A DNA stretch of 64,000 bases from Symsagittifera roscoffensis (GCF_963678635.1 NC_087062.1:61111584-61175583); one strand, 5' to 3'; positions 1 to 11,698 are shown, numbered from the stretch's first letter. Numbers and translations: made by a program. The notes: generated from the letters alone by a model not told the origin.

Positions 1-300
1 ATACGAGCCGTTTTGTTGGGTTTTATTCTCCATGCATAGTTTTATATCAACAACGTCATCAGGTAACTCAAATAGATTTATGTTATAGGCATACGATACT
101 GCCGGCAAAAAGAAAACAAAAGTGCAGCAGGGGAAAAGAGGAGAAAGTATTATGGGGAAAATAAACCTGCACGCGAATTTTCTTGACAAGTTCTTATAAA
201 ACAGCAAAACAATCTCCGTACTGCAAATAAATAATTCTACTACTTGTCCTGTAAAGCCGTCTATAACTTTTAAATTTTCCGTGTAACAACTTTCGATTTT

Positions 301-762
301 TATTGTTCTGTTTTTCGATACGGAATGTTCGTGCTCGTGGTGGGTTTTTTTTTCTTCACATAAACTTTTGACTTTTTATCTTAAAAATTTTGATGGAACA
401 TTTTTTTTATCATTCAAAAAGTCTTTTTGACCTGAGCCTGAACTTGAAAAAAAAATTCACCTGTGATCGTTTTTCGTTAAGTTATGGGGCTTAAAGATTG
501 ACATTTTGGCCAATTTGGAACAAAAAACGCGCGATCTATTTAGCGCTATAAATGGTGAGCGGAGATTTAATCCGTCATAGTAATCGTTCCAACTTGGCTC
601 AACGAAGCTTATTTGCCATAATTGATTTGGTACTAGGAGCGAAACTTATCACTTCAATTTCACAAAAAAATTCTATTTTTAGAAAAAAAATTTTAATTTT
701 AATTTAATACATTTATTTTTTTTGTTACTATTACTCCATAAACCTTAAAAGGCAGTCGGAAC
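301..762 (+). repeat. Foldback repeat family, arm 1
   Basis: This arm is similar to 10884-11380 and, inverted, to 1024-1468 and 7219-7706. The family ends are GTTCCGACT and AGTCGGAAC (a 9-bp terminal inverted repeat). The first end is mutated in this copy. Shared internal landmarks are gatcacaggtgaaa, a GC-rich core around gcgcgatctatttagcgct, and taatccgtc followed by a poly-T/A tract. No protein is encoded. It looks like a non-autonomous DNA element. The same arm recurs at 11699-12160. Confidence 0.7.
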
Positions 763-1023
763 AATCAGGGCTTCGCCTTGATACGAGCAGTCTGGTTGGT
801 TTTATTACTCACGAAAAAAAATTGTCCTTTACAATCATGTTTTTTTTGAAATCTTAACGTAGGATGCAACTTAAACATGAATGTTTGCTAAAAAACTTAG
901 GGTCATTGGACCATTTATGGGTCAAACCCCTAGATATATCTCTAGAGTAATTTGCTACACTTTCATAACAAAATGGGCCATCAATTAGTACAAGACTGCT
1001 CGTAACAGGGCGAAGCCCTTAAT

Positions 1024-1468
1024 GTTCCGACTGCATTTTAAGGTCTTTGAAGCAGTGATAACATGAAAAAATTGGATGTAAAAAAAGGAAAAAATTGTGC
1101 AAATCAGCCATATAAAGTACAAAGTCTTAAATTTTGCTCCTAGTAATAAATCAATTAAGCGAATAAGCTTTCATCAACCAATTTGGAACCATTTCTAAGA
1201 CAGATTAAACCTCGGCTTACGCGTTAGTAGCGCGAAACAGATCGCGCGTTAATTGTCCCAAATTGGCCAAAATGCCAATTTTTAAGCCCCCATAACTTTA
1301 CGAAAAATGATCACAGGTGAAATATCTTTTCGAATTTAAGCTCAGGACAACAATACCTTTCGAATGATATTTTAAAAACTCCGTTACATAAAAAGTCGAA
1401 ATTTGTCTGAGGAAAAAAACCCACCCCGAGCATAATTATTCCGTTACTTTCGTTACGAAAGTCGGAAC
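1024..1468 (-). repeat. Foldback repeat family, inverted arm 2
   Basis: The arm begins gttccgactgcatttt and ends cgttacgaaagtcggaac, so both 9-bp terminal inverted repeats are intact. It is the inverted partner of 301-762. The two arms and the roughly 260-bp spacer between them make a 1.17-kb fold-back structure. The inner flank carries the mini-hairpin agggcgaagccct (1007-1019). The same arm recurs at 12422-12866. Confidence 0.75.
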
Positions 1469-2614
1469 ACAAGCACAGCCATAACTAAGCACAGTCGTTT
1501 AAGTCATATATCAAAACAGAATAGGTTTTTATATAGGGTAAAATGTCGGGAAGTTTTGTCTAATCGGACATTATATCGGGCTTTAACTGTCATTTGCGGT
1601 TGTACTAATATTGTTTTTCAGTCGGCCCAAGTATTGCCGCAATTACTTTAAGTTCATGTCCGCTGAAATTGGGACTGATGGGTCTTCACTCTTAATTGGT
1701 TAAGCACTTCCACAAAAATAAGCAGAGTCTCGGTCATGAGAAGATGGTCTGGTATGAGTCTGAGATGTTCAAAATTAGCGGGTGTCACGTCAACCAATGG
1801 TTTGGATTTACTTTTTCGGCCCTTGTGAACTGTCTGGGGCGGGTGCAAATTCCGGACATTCGATTTAGGTTGCATAAAGCAACTGATTGCTACAAGAATG
1901 ACACTGTTCGAAAAAACACTAATTATAAAACATAGAAAGAGGTCAACCAACTGACTGAGACTTGAAATTGTTTTCTTAGAGTGGTTTCATTTGCTGAAAC
2001 ATATTGCTGATTGGGCTTGCAACAATCCCCACTTCTGAAGTGTTTTCATTTTTGCCATTTTGATCGAGTCATAGTTGATCATCTCAGGCAATGGGGGTAA
2101 ATGTGTAAAAAATGATCAGTCGTACTTGACAGTTGAAGATCAATTCGCATTCGCCGCATTTTGGCATAAGCCGAAGAATCACTGAGCACGATGGTATTTG
2201 AGCTTTTGATTTGGAATGCTCATTTCAGAGACAAAATTCATGAATGGTATCCAGGTAACACGAAGCTGTTCAAAGGATTAGTCGTTCACTTGAGTTTGCA
2301 AAAGCTGAAAAAGTTTCGAAGCCGCACAGAGGAGCCATCGGCTGTATCCGATGTCGATCGCTTCTTCCTGTTCATGGCAGGAACAGGAATGAAAGTTGTC
2401 GACATGGGGTTATTGAGGCGCGATATATTAACTGCTATTAACGCGTAAGCGACCATCGAAAACGACAAGTTATCGGAGTTTGCGACAAGATATGCGAGTT
2501 TGAAAATTGCCGATATGGGGTAATTGAGGCGCGATCTATTTATTGGTATTAACTAGTAAGCGGCCAATAAATACGGCTCATTTTGCAAATACTTATGGGA
2601 AACCAAAAAAACTG

Positions 2615-2816
2615 TGTTGAAAACGTTAGTCGTTCAATAGTAAATTCCAAAAGATAATCAACTTGATCTCACAAAGTTAACATTAAGAGTGGTTCTAAAG
2701 ATTATCCAAGGATGACAGACTGTGCCAAGGACAGCACCTGCTAATAGATTAATTTAGCATCATGAGTGGCAGTTGATTGACGGCTTGCAATTTGAACTAA
2801 ATAACACTATACGACA
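2615..2816 (-). repeat. G1 3' LTR, left copy
   Basis: 202 bp, starting TGTTGAAAAC and ending TATACGACA on the plus strand, with TG/CA termini. It differs from the right-copy 3' LTR at one base (11th base, G here). Confidence 0.9.
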
Positions 2817-3045
2817 CTTCCCCTTCAATAGATGAAACTTTAGATGACTGAAAATATAACGACACATGTTGATTATAAATGACTGATAAGGAAATACTGA
2901 CTGCATGTTTGAAGAATAACTAACGACTTTTCTGACAACAAGTTTTATCAACTAAAAAGGATCACTTAGCAGTGATGGCGTTTGAGTTTTAAGTCACTAA
3001 TGACCAACCCTCTCCCTGGGCTAGAAAGTTTGTTTATGGTTCAGT

Positions 3046-3493
3046 TTAACTATTTCTTTCAGGACACTTTTTTCCCTCTTTTTCATTCTGATTGATGAAA
3101 TCAATCATCACCCCTCCCATCTTGGTAACCGCAGTTCTTTTTCTTCCGCTTCTTCGAGACGCTGTAGATCCTGTTTCGTCCTGGCTATCCCCCTGTATGC
3201 TATACGATACCAGTCTGGCCTTCCTTGTCCTTCCCTTCTTTTTACCAGGTGCTGGCAATGACGCTGGCAGTGACTGGTCCCCTGGATTTGGCGCTGATGG
3301 ATCCCTTGAATTTCTGTCCAAATCGCCGCTGAGTGCCGGAATTGCGTCTTGGTCGCTTCCAATACCCACGTCTGTTTGTGTTATTGCTGTTGGTCCTGCT
3401 TGTGCTATTACTCAGCGGATGGTTGTTTTGCCCGTTTGACCAAAATAATCGGCAAATCGTCGCTATCTTCCGATTCAGAACCACTGTTCTCAA
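3046..3493 (-). pseudogene. G1 pol C-terminal tail, left copy
   Basis: Low-complexity basic and Ser/Pro-rich reading frames lie downstream of integrase, broken across frames (3493-3242, then 3369-3046). They resemble the disordered tails that follow integrase in many gypsy polyproteins. No envelope gene is recognisable between integrase and the LTR. The same segment occurs at 14444-14891. Confidence 0.5.
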
Positions 3494-3529
3494 ACCGGCG
3501 CCCGGTTTTCTTCCTTTGCTTTTCTGGAG

Positions 3530-5138
3530 CTAGGCGTTTTGTCGCTCGCTCTTTAACCTCACGCGGAGTTGGCGGTGATAAAACCGAATGTGATACAGCT
3601 TTTGTCTATTTCGTGCCACCCCCGATTTTCTAAGCACAACCCCATTATTTAAAGTTAACGTATGAGCACGTTCTGCTTTAACTTTCGAATGAAGTTGTTT
3701 ATACCTTTTGAGATTTCGGTTTTCAGTTTGCTGGAATAACAATTCAGAGGGTCCCGGTTGTCCGCTGGTGCCTGCGGATTTGAGGATCGACGGTTCGTCG
3801 TTTTCGTTGGCTGGTTGCTCATTGGTCAGCCGGCGCGCGTGGCTCCTATGGTTGATGTCGTTTGCTAAATCCAATCGTACGCCCCAGTTCGTGTCAGCAG
3901 GGTGTGGCATATCCCTCGCAGTTGGGTCGGCGACATCTAAACAAGCGTTTTTCGTTTTTATAACCTGTGACCAGTCCAGATTTTGAAGAGAAGGTTTTTT
4001 AGTAAGGTTCCGTAAGACCGTGTTCGCTTCTCGACCATGATGCGCCTCGAATGTAGAGATTTTTAATGTTGCATTCTTCAAAAATCTGAGAGCACCAAGG
4101 GCCCTTTCGATCATTTTTTCCAAGGATTTGGGATGTTTTTCTTGGACGAAAGTCAGAATAGAGTTTTTAAGACTTCCAATGGTACGCTCGACGCCCCAGT
4201 TGCCCGATGATCATTAACTGATGATTTTATGATTTCAACGCCCTCCCCATTACAGATTGCTTCAATCTCGTTTGACATAAAGCTTGTTCCCTGATCCACG
4301 TGAATTTTCCTTGGCACCCCATGATTTGTTATAAAACTTTTTAAAAACTTCAGTATTTTATCAGACATATTATTTCTACAGACCATTGCCGATGGCCAAC
4401 GAGAAAACCGATCGACCGCCATTAACACATAATTCCGGGATTCATTTAAATAGTTAATGGGGCCCCAAAAATCTAGTTGGACTGATTCATTTGGTTCCTT
4501 CGGTTCAGGTATATTCCCAAGCTGATTTTTTCCTAAAATCGTTTTTAAGTTCTTACCGGCTGCGGTACATTCGGGGCAATCTTTAGCCATTGAAGCTATT
4601 GATTGAAAAATATAAGGGTACCAAACGTCTTTTGCGGCATCAAACACATTGGTTTTTCTGTGGTGGTAGGCATGAATTCGATTGTTAATTGCAGCTTGGA
4701 GGTTCATCGGTATTACAAGTTTTTCATCCATCCACACTACGTTCTGCTTGACATAAAAATCGTTGACGAATTGGGAATAATAATGGTTCGTAGCATTAAT
4801 TTTTTCATGAATTTTAGGATCATTTGAAACTATGAGGTCGCGAATTGCGCTCAGTTGGGGGTCAGAAACATAATTAGATTCGATGAATTTTGGATTAAAT
4901 AAGTCAGGTAAAGAGGTAATCTTATTAACGATCTTGCAATTCCGAGGGATAAGTGACATACATACATATTGAATGAATTTGGATTCACGGGTGGTATTGT
5001 CTCACCTTTGAATGCCGAGGGTAACGAAAATGTCCGAACTGATTTTGTTTCTTTAATAATGGCTTCTAGAGATACATTATTCTGCGGTAATTCTTCAATC
5101 TCATCACTGCTGCTGTTTAGACTCGGGTGTTGTTCCAA
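3530..5138 (-). pseudogene. G1 integrase, left copy, frameshifted
   Basis: Same sequence as the right-copy integrase (14928-16536), with the same two frame breaks. See that entry for motifs. The shared breaks show that the integrase was already dead when the segment was duplicated. Confidence 0.85.
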
Positions 5139-5323
5139 GAATTTGTGCCATTTTTCATATTTCTATACATTTTGGTTCAAGGTTCTGAATTTCGGAATTT
5201 AAAATTTGATAGATTTAAACAACTTTTCTTTGATTGAGTAAAAGCACCAACTAATTTACTGCTTATTTTGCGTAGCCGTCGGTTTAAACCATGTGTTCGA
5301 TTCTGTTTGGTCAATTTCCGCTT

Positions 5324-6268
5324 TCATGGCTTTCCGCCTTCTACCGGTTCATCTCGTGAAGAAACTTTCAATCTATTTATAGATTGTTTACTTTCCGCTT
5401 TGATATGCGGTCCCTTGGATTGATAAATGGAGGATTTGTATCCCCTGGATGCACTACAATCATTGAACCCGAGAGCGGCACGAATTAAGTTGATCTTTGC
5501 CACAGTAAACATGTTATCATACATACTAACTGGCGTTGCTTCTCTACTTGGATGACGTGATAAATAGTCCGCCAGCCCAATTTTTGCCCCTGGTTTATGT
5601 TCAATTTGAAAATCAAAGGGAATGAGCCGATCTAACCAACGCGTCAAACAGCTAATAATGGTCTTGTTTTTCTTATTGTTACCGTTCAACAGGGAGATTA
5701 ACACTTTGTGATTGGTCGCGATTCAAAAATTCCGGCCCAGTATGTAATTTCGAAAATATTCAGCCACCCACACAACTGCCAACATTTCCAATTCATTTGT
5801 TGAATATTTTTTTTCCGCTTCGTTAAGATATCTTGAGGCAAAAGATATCGGTCGCCACCCTTCCGGTCCTAACTGTTCCAGTACGGCACCTAGCCCGTTA
5901 TGGCTCGCGTCGCACACTGTACAAATGTCCTTGTGGATATCAAAATGTCGCAGTTCAAGAAAGTTAGACACTTGTTTCTTAAGATTTTCGAACGCGTTCT
6001 GACATTCGGGGGTCCAAATGTATTCATTATTTTTACTTAGTAATGGTTGCAACGGCGCGGATGATTCAGCTAACGCTGGCAAATAGTTATGAAGACTGTG
6101 TATCGACCCCATGAACGATTTCAACTGCGTCAGAGTCCGCGGCGGCGTTAGCGCTTCTATCGGTTCTGTTTTCAGTACCAATGGAGTTATTCCAGTAGAT
6201 GTTATTTTTTGGCCTAGCCACTCGCATTCCCGTTGAGCGAACTTGCATTTTGTTAGTTTTAGAGACAT
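5324..6268 (-). pseudogene. G1 RT connection and RNase H, left copy
   Basis: Identical to 16722-17666 and carries the same in-frame TGA at 5723-5725. The RNase H motifs CDASHNGLGA and STNELEMLAVVW are visible. See the right-copy entry. Confidence 0.85.
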
Positions 6269-6784
6269 ATTCTCCTGATCCAGTTTTTTTTAGAATTTTC
6301 TCTACCGTTGCTATTTGATCGATCGCGGTTCCTTTGGTTACAACCAAAATATAGTCGATGAACGCATGCGCCTGCGGATATTCTGCGAGGATACAATCCA
6401 TTGCGCGTTGGAATTCCGCAGGCATTTTAGTCAGACCACAGAACCCGGTCTTGAACCGGTACGTACCCGTCGATCGACCTCCGATGAGAGAAAAATTGCA
6501 TTGTACACTTGTTTCAGCGCTTAACGGCAATTGACCATACGCATATGTGAGATCCATCGTTGTAAAAAATATGTCCCCTGATTTTTTCTCGCTAATCTTC
6601 TGTCCCACTGTGTCCATTAATTCTTCATTATTCGGCATTTGGTATTTATTCTTATGCACTTGTTTATTTAGTTCCCTTGACTCGAGCGCTAGTTTTACGG
6701 ACCCATCTTTCTTTACTGTTATTACGATTGGAGACACAAAGTATTTATCCGAGCATTCCGTTAGTTTTTCGATATGACCCTGTT
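6269..6784 (-). pseudogene. G1 reverse transcriptase, left copy, N-terminus lost
   Basis: The RT core is present from ITVKKDGSVKLALESRELN through FIDYILVVTKG, but the gene is cut at 6784 by the duplication boundary. That removes the first residues of RT and everything upstream. The YxDD-type box reads FIDY, as in the right copy. Confidence 0.85.
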
Positions 6785-9034
6785 ATTTTAAAGAAAATCA
6801 GTCAAACTTTGTAGGAAAAACTTTTATTTTTATAATAATATAATAAAATATGTCTAATTTTTGCCTTTTCAGCGTTTCAGAAGTGTGTCGATCAAACTTA
6901 TTTAATATTTTGCCACTCAATGCATTTGCCCCTCTCTGCAATTGCTTATAAGTTAATTAGGTGCTGCAATTATGATTGGGAGTCACTTATTAACAGCGAT
7001 TCAAAAGTGTTCAGAGAATTATTTTGATCGACCTCAAAAAACCGCATTATTTTGGAAAATGCTTGATAATTTCCTGCTGAATTCACTTTTTCAAGTTAGC
7101 AGACTGCTTTAATCAGGGCAAAACCCTAAATTTTCCGACTGCCTTTTAACTGGTTCAACGCTGATAATCAAATTTCAAGTGTTAACAAGACTGCTCGTAT
7201 CAAGGCGAAGCCCTAAAGGTGCCGACTGCCTTTTAAAGCCTATGGAGCAATAATAACAAAAAAAATTAAATGTAAGAAAAAAAAATGATTTTTTTTTATT
7301 CGAGATTATTTTTGTAAAAATCATCCCCACAAACGACATATTAAGTACAAAAAGATAAACTTTGCTCCTTCTAACACATCAATTCTGGCAATTACGCTTC
7401 CTTCAACCAATTTGGAACAATTTCTAAGACGGATTAAATCTCAGCTTACGCGTTCATATAGCGCGAAATATATCGAGCGTTATTTGTCCCACATTAGACA
7501 AACCCTCATAACTTTAAACCCTCATAACATTACGAAAAATGATCACAGGTAAAACATCTTTTCCAATTTAAGCTCAAGACAACAATACTTTTTGAATGAA
7601 ATAAAAAAATGCTGTCAAATATGGCTAATTAAAATGTCGAAATTTGTCTGAAGAAAATAAAACCACCCGAGCACAAATACTCCGTTACTTTCGTTTCAAA
7701 AGTCAAAAAAAACTGAAAATTTTTGATAATTATGTCAGTTTAACTGGGAAGTTTTTGTGCTGCGGGATAATTCGCTACGCTTAAACATTTCGCGTTAAAC
7801 TTTCAGCATCAAATTATTAAACGATCAGTTTTGTCAGAACCACTTCAGAGTGAACAACCAGTCACGCTAATATATTCAGACGCTTACGCGTTATGTTAGA
7901 ATGCAATGAATTGCGCGTTAACACTTTCAAATTGGCCAAACTAGCATTTTTCAAATCCCTGTAATTTTAAGAAAAATTATCACAGATCCTCTCACTCACT
8001 ATTCTAGAGTACAAAGTGATATTTTCAGCATATTCTTTTAAAGATTTTTTTTTGAATTGAACTCAGGACGTCAATAAATTTGAATGGCATTAACAAATCC
8101 CGTTAAATTTTTTTAAGTTAGAAAACCGAAGCATGTCTAGAGACAAAAAAAAACAAACACGATCACAAATATTCCACTTTTTCAGAACAATAGTTGCATA
8201 TAAACACTAATATAAATGTTAGTACTAATTATAATGAATATAATTAATTAATTAAGTAAATTTTTTCTCGAGATGAAATAATAAGAAAAGATTCTATGAG
8301 CAAAGCTTAATTTAAAAAACTGGCTTTTTGGCCAAAAACTGGCTTTTTATCCATTGCATTGCGATTGGTTTATTCTTCCACAGCTTTACGCCTTTTCATT
8401 CTTGTTCATCGGTCATAGTTTCTAATAGTTCCTGGAACTCTCAATCTTCTACATACTCACGTCGTTGTCTACATAATTTGTCCAAAAAGGATTTTTAAAA
8501 GTCTGAAAATTCTTCTTTCAATGTTTTTCAGGGAAGTTTTTTTTTTCTGGTGAACTATCAAACAATAACTCAAGCAAACGGTTATTTTTTATTTTTTACC
8601 TATTTCAAGTCTTTGGTGTGCGTTCGGGTACTTTCGCTTTAAAAAAACTATGTTTTTTTTCCAGAAAATTTGTGTGTGTCGAATCTGAGTAAACCACCTT
8701 GATGGGCGTTTTTTAGGTCTCAATAGAAATTGTGCTAAATTTCAATCCACTTTTGAACTTGAAATTGAACAAGAAAACAGGGGCGGATTTTACTTATTCA
8801 TTTTCAAAGCAGAAAATGATGTTTCCGAGAACAAAAGTGGGTTGCGATGAAGAGTTAAAAACGTTTCTATTGCAGTTTCAAAGTTGATCTAGTTTCCGAA
8901 TTCCCAGTCGAATGAAAAATACATCTTTTGTTCAATTTTTCACGAATTGATTCAACGTTATTAAAAACTGGTCATCATAGGTCATAAAAATTTGTTGAAA
9001 ACGAAAAGGCTGCAAATAAATTTTCGTTTCCTTG
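6785..9034. other. Intronic or intergenic AT-rich DNA
   Basis: Apart from the foldback copy at 7219-7706 I see no gene here. 7840-8170 repeats family landmarks (cgcttacgcgtta, attgcgcgttaac, attatcacag), so it is probably a more decayed copy. 8310-8345 has a short direct repeat of actggctttttggcc. Confidence 0.5.
7219..7706 (-). repeat. Foldback repeat family, solitary copy
   Basis: This is a diverged copy in the same orientation as 1024-1468. It has gccgactgcctttt at one end, aaaatgatcacaggtaaaac inside and ccgttactttcgttt at the other end. A short extra end fragment lies at 7101-7140 (agggcaaaaccct then tccgactgcctttt). No coding sequence is seen. Confidence 0.6.
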
Positions 9035-9115
9035 CAGGGGCGGATCTAGGATTTTCTTGAGGGGGGGGGGGGGTTTCAAAAAGTTTTCAAAAATTTTGTC
9101 GACTTTTTTATCTTT
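9035..9115 (+). repeat. Fragment of the caggggcggatctagg MITE family
   Basis: It starts caggggcggatctagg followed by a G homopolymer and ttttgtcgac, matching the left ends of the copies at 24131 and 28370. No matching right end follows, so this is a truncated copy. It lies about 180 bp downstream of the GPCR stop codon. Confidence 0.6.
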
Positions 9116-9290
9116 AACGATCCCAAACACAAAGTCGACTAAATTAATAAAAGTTATCAGTAAAAAAAAACTGATTAAAAACATCTATTTTTTATTAACA
9201 ACTTAACAAATCACAACTAATAAAGCGTATTGGTGCTCAAAAAGATTCAACTAAAATGAGTTTCATCCATTGATCGACCATTCCGGATGC

Positions 9291-10082
9291 TTAGAAGGGA
9301 GTAGTTACTGCTGTTACAGTTGATACATTTCTGGGCGCTGCTGCTTCTGGTTTCGGTTCTCCGGCCTTCCGATATGTTGAAGAAAAAGCGCGCACAAACG
9401 AAGACCGGTATGCGTTGCCACTCAAAAGATAGAAAAAGAAGTTAGCCGAAGCATTCAGAATTGAAAAAGTACTCAAAATTGATTTATACAGCAGCCATAA
9501 TGCCGAGTTTTGGGCTGTGTTTGCGATGAGAAAAACCATAATAATGATACAAATAGTGCAAGCCAGATAGGCGGTAGTCATGATCATGATCATTTTAATG
9601 TAATCTTGAAGATTTTTCCTTTTTTGGAGTAAACGCTGCTGAATTCGTGAGATGGCTGTGTCGAAGTTTTTAGTCGAAACTGTAGCAGCATTATTATTTT
9701 TCTGTTTCTTAGCGTCACGGGATCTGAGTTCTCGTACAAAAAGAATGTTGCAGATAATCAGAATTAAACACGGTCCCAACAATATGAACAACAGGTTGAA
9801 GGATCTTAAAGCGTGGCTCAGAATAATATGATCATCTAGTTCGCTGAAAGCGCATTCGCCATTCTGCTTGGAAAAAACCAACAGCGCCGAGGTACTGACC
9901 AGTAAGCCAAATGCAGTAACCATACAGCTTGCAAGCATTATGTTTCGACCAGACGCATTGTTGTGATGCCAAGCAGGGGCTTTCAACAGCACTGCGCGGT
10001 CCATTGCCAGTAGCAAGACGTGGTAAGCTGCAGTAAACGAGCACACCATGCGAAAATACCCATACAGCTTGCACAGCAGCTC
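9291..10082 (-). CDS. Rhodopsin-class GPCR, exon 2 (TM3-TM7 and tail)
   Basis: The exon starts at 10082 after a 3' splice site (acacattttag|GAG) and runs 263 codons to a TAA at 9291. Numbered in the joined 362-residue product, it gives the TM3 cysteine C103, TM3 103-128 ending in MDR (127-128, the DRY position), TM4 about 146-170, the ECL2 cysteine C176, TM5 about 190-216, a basic third loop, TM6 about 262-288 and TM7 about 294-319 with NFFFY (313-317) in place of NPxxY. Helix 8 and a Pro/Ala tail follow. It would be a plasma-membrane peptide- or amine-type receptor; the ligand is not predictable. TM1-TM2 are absent here and are supplied by the phase-0 exon at 27810-27514. Because the two exons are 17.4 kb apart with a duplication between them, they could instead belong to two paralogues. 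Confidence 0.85.
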   Translation of the reverse strand, partial: ELLCKLYGYFRMVCSFTAAYHVLLLAMDRAVLLKAPAWHHNNASGRNIMLASCMVTAFGLLVSTSALLVFSKQNGECAFSELDDHIILSHALRSFNLLFILLGPCLILIICNILFVRELRSRDAKKQKNNNAATVSTKNFDTAISRIQQRLLQKRKNLQDYIKMIMIMTTAYLACTICIIIMVFLIANTAQNSALWLLYKSILSTFSILNASANFFFYLLSGNAYRSSFVRAFSSTYRKAGEPKPEAAAPRNVSTVTAVTTPF

Positions 10083-10529
10083 CTAAAATGTGTTTTTCAC
10101 AAAATTGTCTCAAAAAACGGAGCAAAATGTATAAAATTGGCATTGAAATTTGTCATAAAAACTGTCATATTGCTTTTCATTGTTTTTGCTTCATTTTTGT
10201 TTCTATCTTTCTATTGATTTTAGTTGGCCCTGAGATTGGTCTCAGTCTAGTAGGATGAATTCAAAGTATGACCTGGAAAACATTGGATAACTTTGGACGC
10301 ATTCACTAAAGTGGCATATAGCTATAAAAATAAGGATATAAGGTAATTTAACATATTACCAAATTTGACTGTCAGAAGCGCTCCTTGAGATATCTTAGGT
10401 CGCGCAAAACAAGCATTAATTTTTTGGTCAGTCTAGCGGGGGTACTCTATATTTAGGTAAAATTCTAAGAAAAGAGGCAAAGTTGAGTTTTAGAAAAGTA
10501 AACTGCTGAGCTGAATCAGTGCTGAATCA

Positions 10530-10631
10530 GTGTAATTCCAAAATTTGGCATCGATGAAAAAACTGATCAGTGCCACTCCTACACTGATGAGTTTTTATTC
10601 AGCAATCAAGTGCTAAATTTTGGAATCACAC
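10530..10631. repeat. Short foldback element
   Basis: The left arm (10530-10572) starts gtgtaattccaaaatttggc. The right arm (10582-10631) ends aaattttggaatcacac and contains cactgatgagtttttattca, the imperfect complement of the left arm. The arms flank a loop of about 10 bp. It looks like a small hairpin MITE, with no coding content. Confidence 0.6.
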
Positions 10632-10883
10632 ATTTATGTTCTGCACCACCAACGTTTAGCTGACAAGGAAAAGTTGATAATAACTATTGTGCGTACAACA
10701 ACAACCTGCCCTATCACTAATAGATGATTAACTTGGTCCGTGGTGTTCTGTCCTTTTCACACAAGTTTTTAATAAAATTCACCTCTTGTTCGACAGGTAT
10801 TTTAGACAACAATTTATTTCTTTCTTCCCTTTTGCTAATACGATCGTTTTCTAGCTCCCTGGTTTTATTAATACACAGTTATT

Positions 10884-11380
10884 GTTCCGACTTTCGATAC
10901 GAAAGTAACGTAATATTTGTGCTCAAGGTTAGTTTTTTTTCTTCCAGACAAAATTCGACTTTTTAACTAGCCATTTTTGTTGGAACTTTTTTATATCATT
11001 CGAAAGGTATTGTTGCACTGAGCTTAAATTTGAAAAGATATTTCACCTGTGATCATTTTTCGTAAAGTTATGAGGGTTTAAAGATGGCCATTTTGACCAA
11101 TTTGGGACAATCAACGCGCGATATAATTCGCGCTATTAACGCGTAAGCGGAGATTGAATCCGTCTTAGAAATTGTTCCAAATTGGTTGAATATGCTTGTT
11201 TGCCATAACTGGTTTGTTACAAGGAGCAAAAACTATCCTTTTGTACTTTATATGGCGTGTGGGGGGATGGTTTTAATAAAAAAAAATTGCAAATTTAAGA
11301 AAAAAAGTTTCATTTTATTTTATTACATTTAGTTTTTTTATGTTATTACTGCTCCATAAACCTTAAGACGCAGTCGCAAC
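10884..11380 (+). repeat. Foldback repeat family, copy next to the duplication
   Basis: It begins gttccgactttcgatacg and ends acgcagtcgcaac, and matches 301-762 through most of its length. It abuts the start of the right duplication copy at 11399. Because the window starts at the equivalent base, the duplicated segment probably extends left through a copy of this arm outside the window. Confidence 0.65.
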
Positions 11381-11698
11381 ATTCAGGGCTTCGTCCTGAT
11401 ACGAGCCGTTTTGTTGGGTTTTATTCTCCATGCATAGTTTTATATCAACAACGTCATCAGGTAACTCAAATAGATTTATGTTATAGGCATACGATACTGC
11501 CGGCAAAAAGAAAACAAAAGTGCAGCAGGGGAAAAGAGGAGAAAGTATTATGGGGAAAATAAACCTGCACGCGAATTTTCTTGACAAGTTCTTATAAAAC
11601 AGCAAAACAATCTCCGTACTGCAAATAAATAATTCTACTACTTGTCCTGTAAAGCCGTCTATAACTTTTAAATTTTCCGTGTAACAACTTTCGATTTT

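Larger units (their letters stand above)
1..6784. repeat. Left copy of a large near-identical duplication
   Basis: Bases 1-6784 recur at 11399-18182 with a constant offset of 11398 and no indel that I could find. The only difference I noticed is one base near 2625 (G here, T near 14023). Identity stops at 6784/18182, where this copy continues ttattttaaag and the other continues tttcag. The left edge lies outside the window. The copy contains a foldback repeat (301-1468), an AT-rich stretch with no intact gene (1470-2610) and the 3' two thirds of gypsy element G1. It may be a real segmental duplication or an assembly artefact such as an unmerged haplotype. Confidence 0.95.
2615..6784 (-). mobile_element. 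Ty3/gypsy element G1, left copy, truncated in RT
   Basis: This is a minus-strand LTR retrotransposon fragment. The 3' LTR is 2615-2816, preceded by the 4-base target sequence actg (2611-2614). On the minus strand the polypurine tract GAAGGGGAAG (2817-2826) comes just before the LTR. Integrase, RNase H and the C-terminal part of reverse transcriptase follow in minus-strand order. The element stops at 6784 where the duplication ends, so gag, protease, the N-terminus of RT, the primer site and the 5' LTR are missing. All coding breaks seen in the complete copy are present here too, so they predate the duplication. Confidence 0.9.

Noticed and set aside
1654-1950. 98-codon minus-strand frame (also at 13052)
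   Set aside because: No domain, no splice context. It could be part of the older coding relic, but there is not enough to call it.
2191-2448. 85-codon plus-strand frame (also at 13589)
   Set aside because: It looked transposase-like at first, but it has no catalytic motif and ends in the repeated gcgcgatat core, so the frame is probably chance.
3045-3530. Envelope gene between G1 integrase and the 3' LTR
   Set aside because: No signal peptide, cleavage site followed by a fusion segment, or membrane anchor is visible in the tail.
3092-3633. Plus-strand open frames over the G1 pol tail
   Set aside because: They overlap a minus-strand retroelement, lack motifs, and look like antisense shadows of low-complexity sequence.
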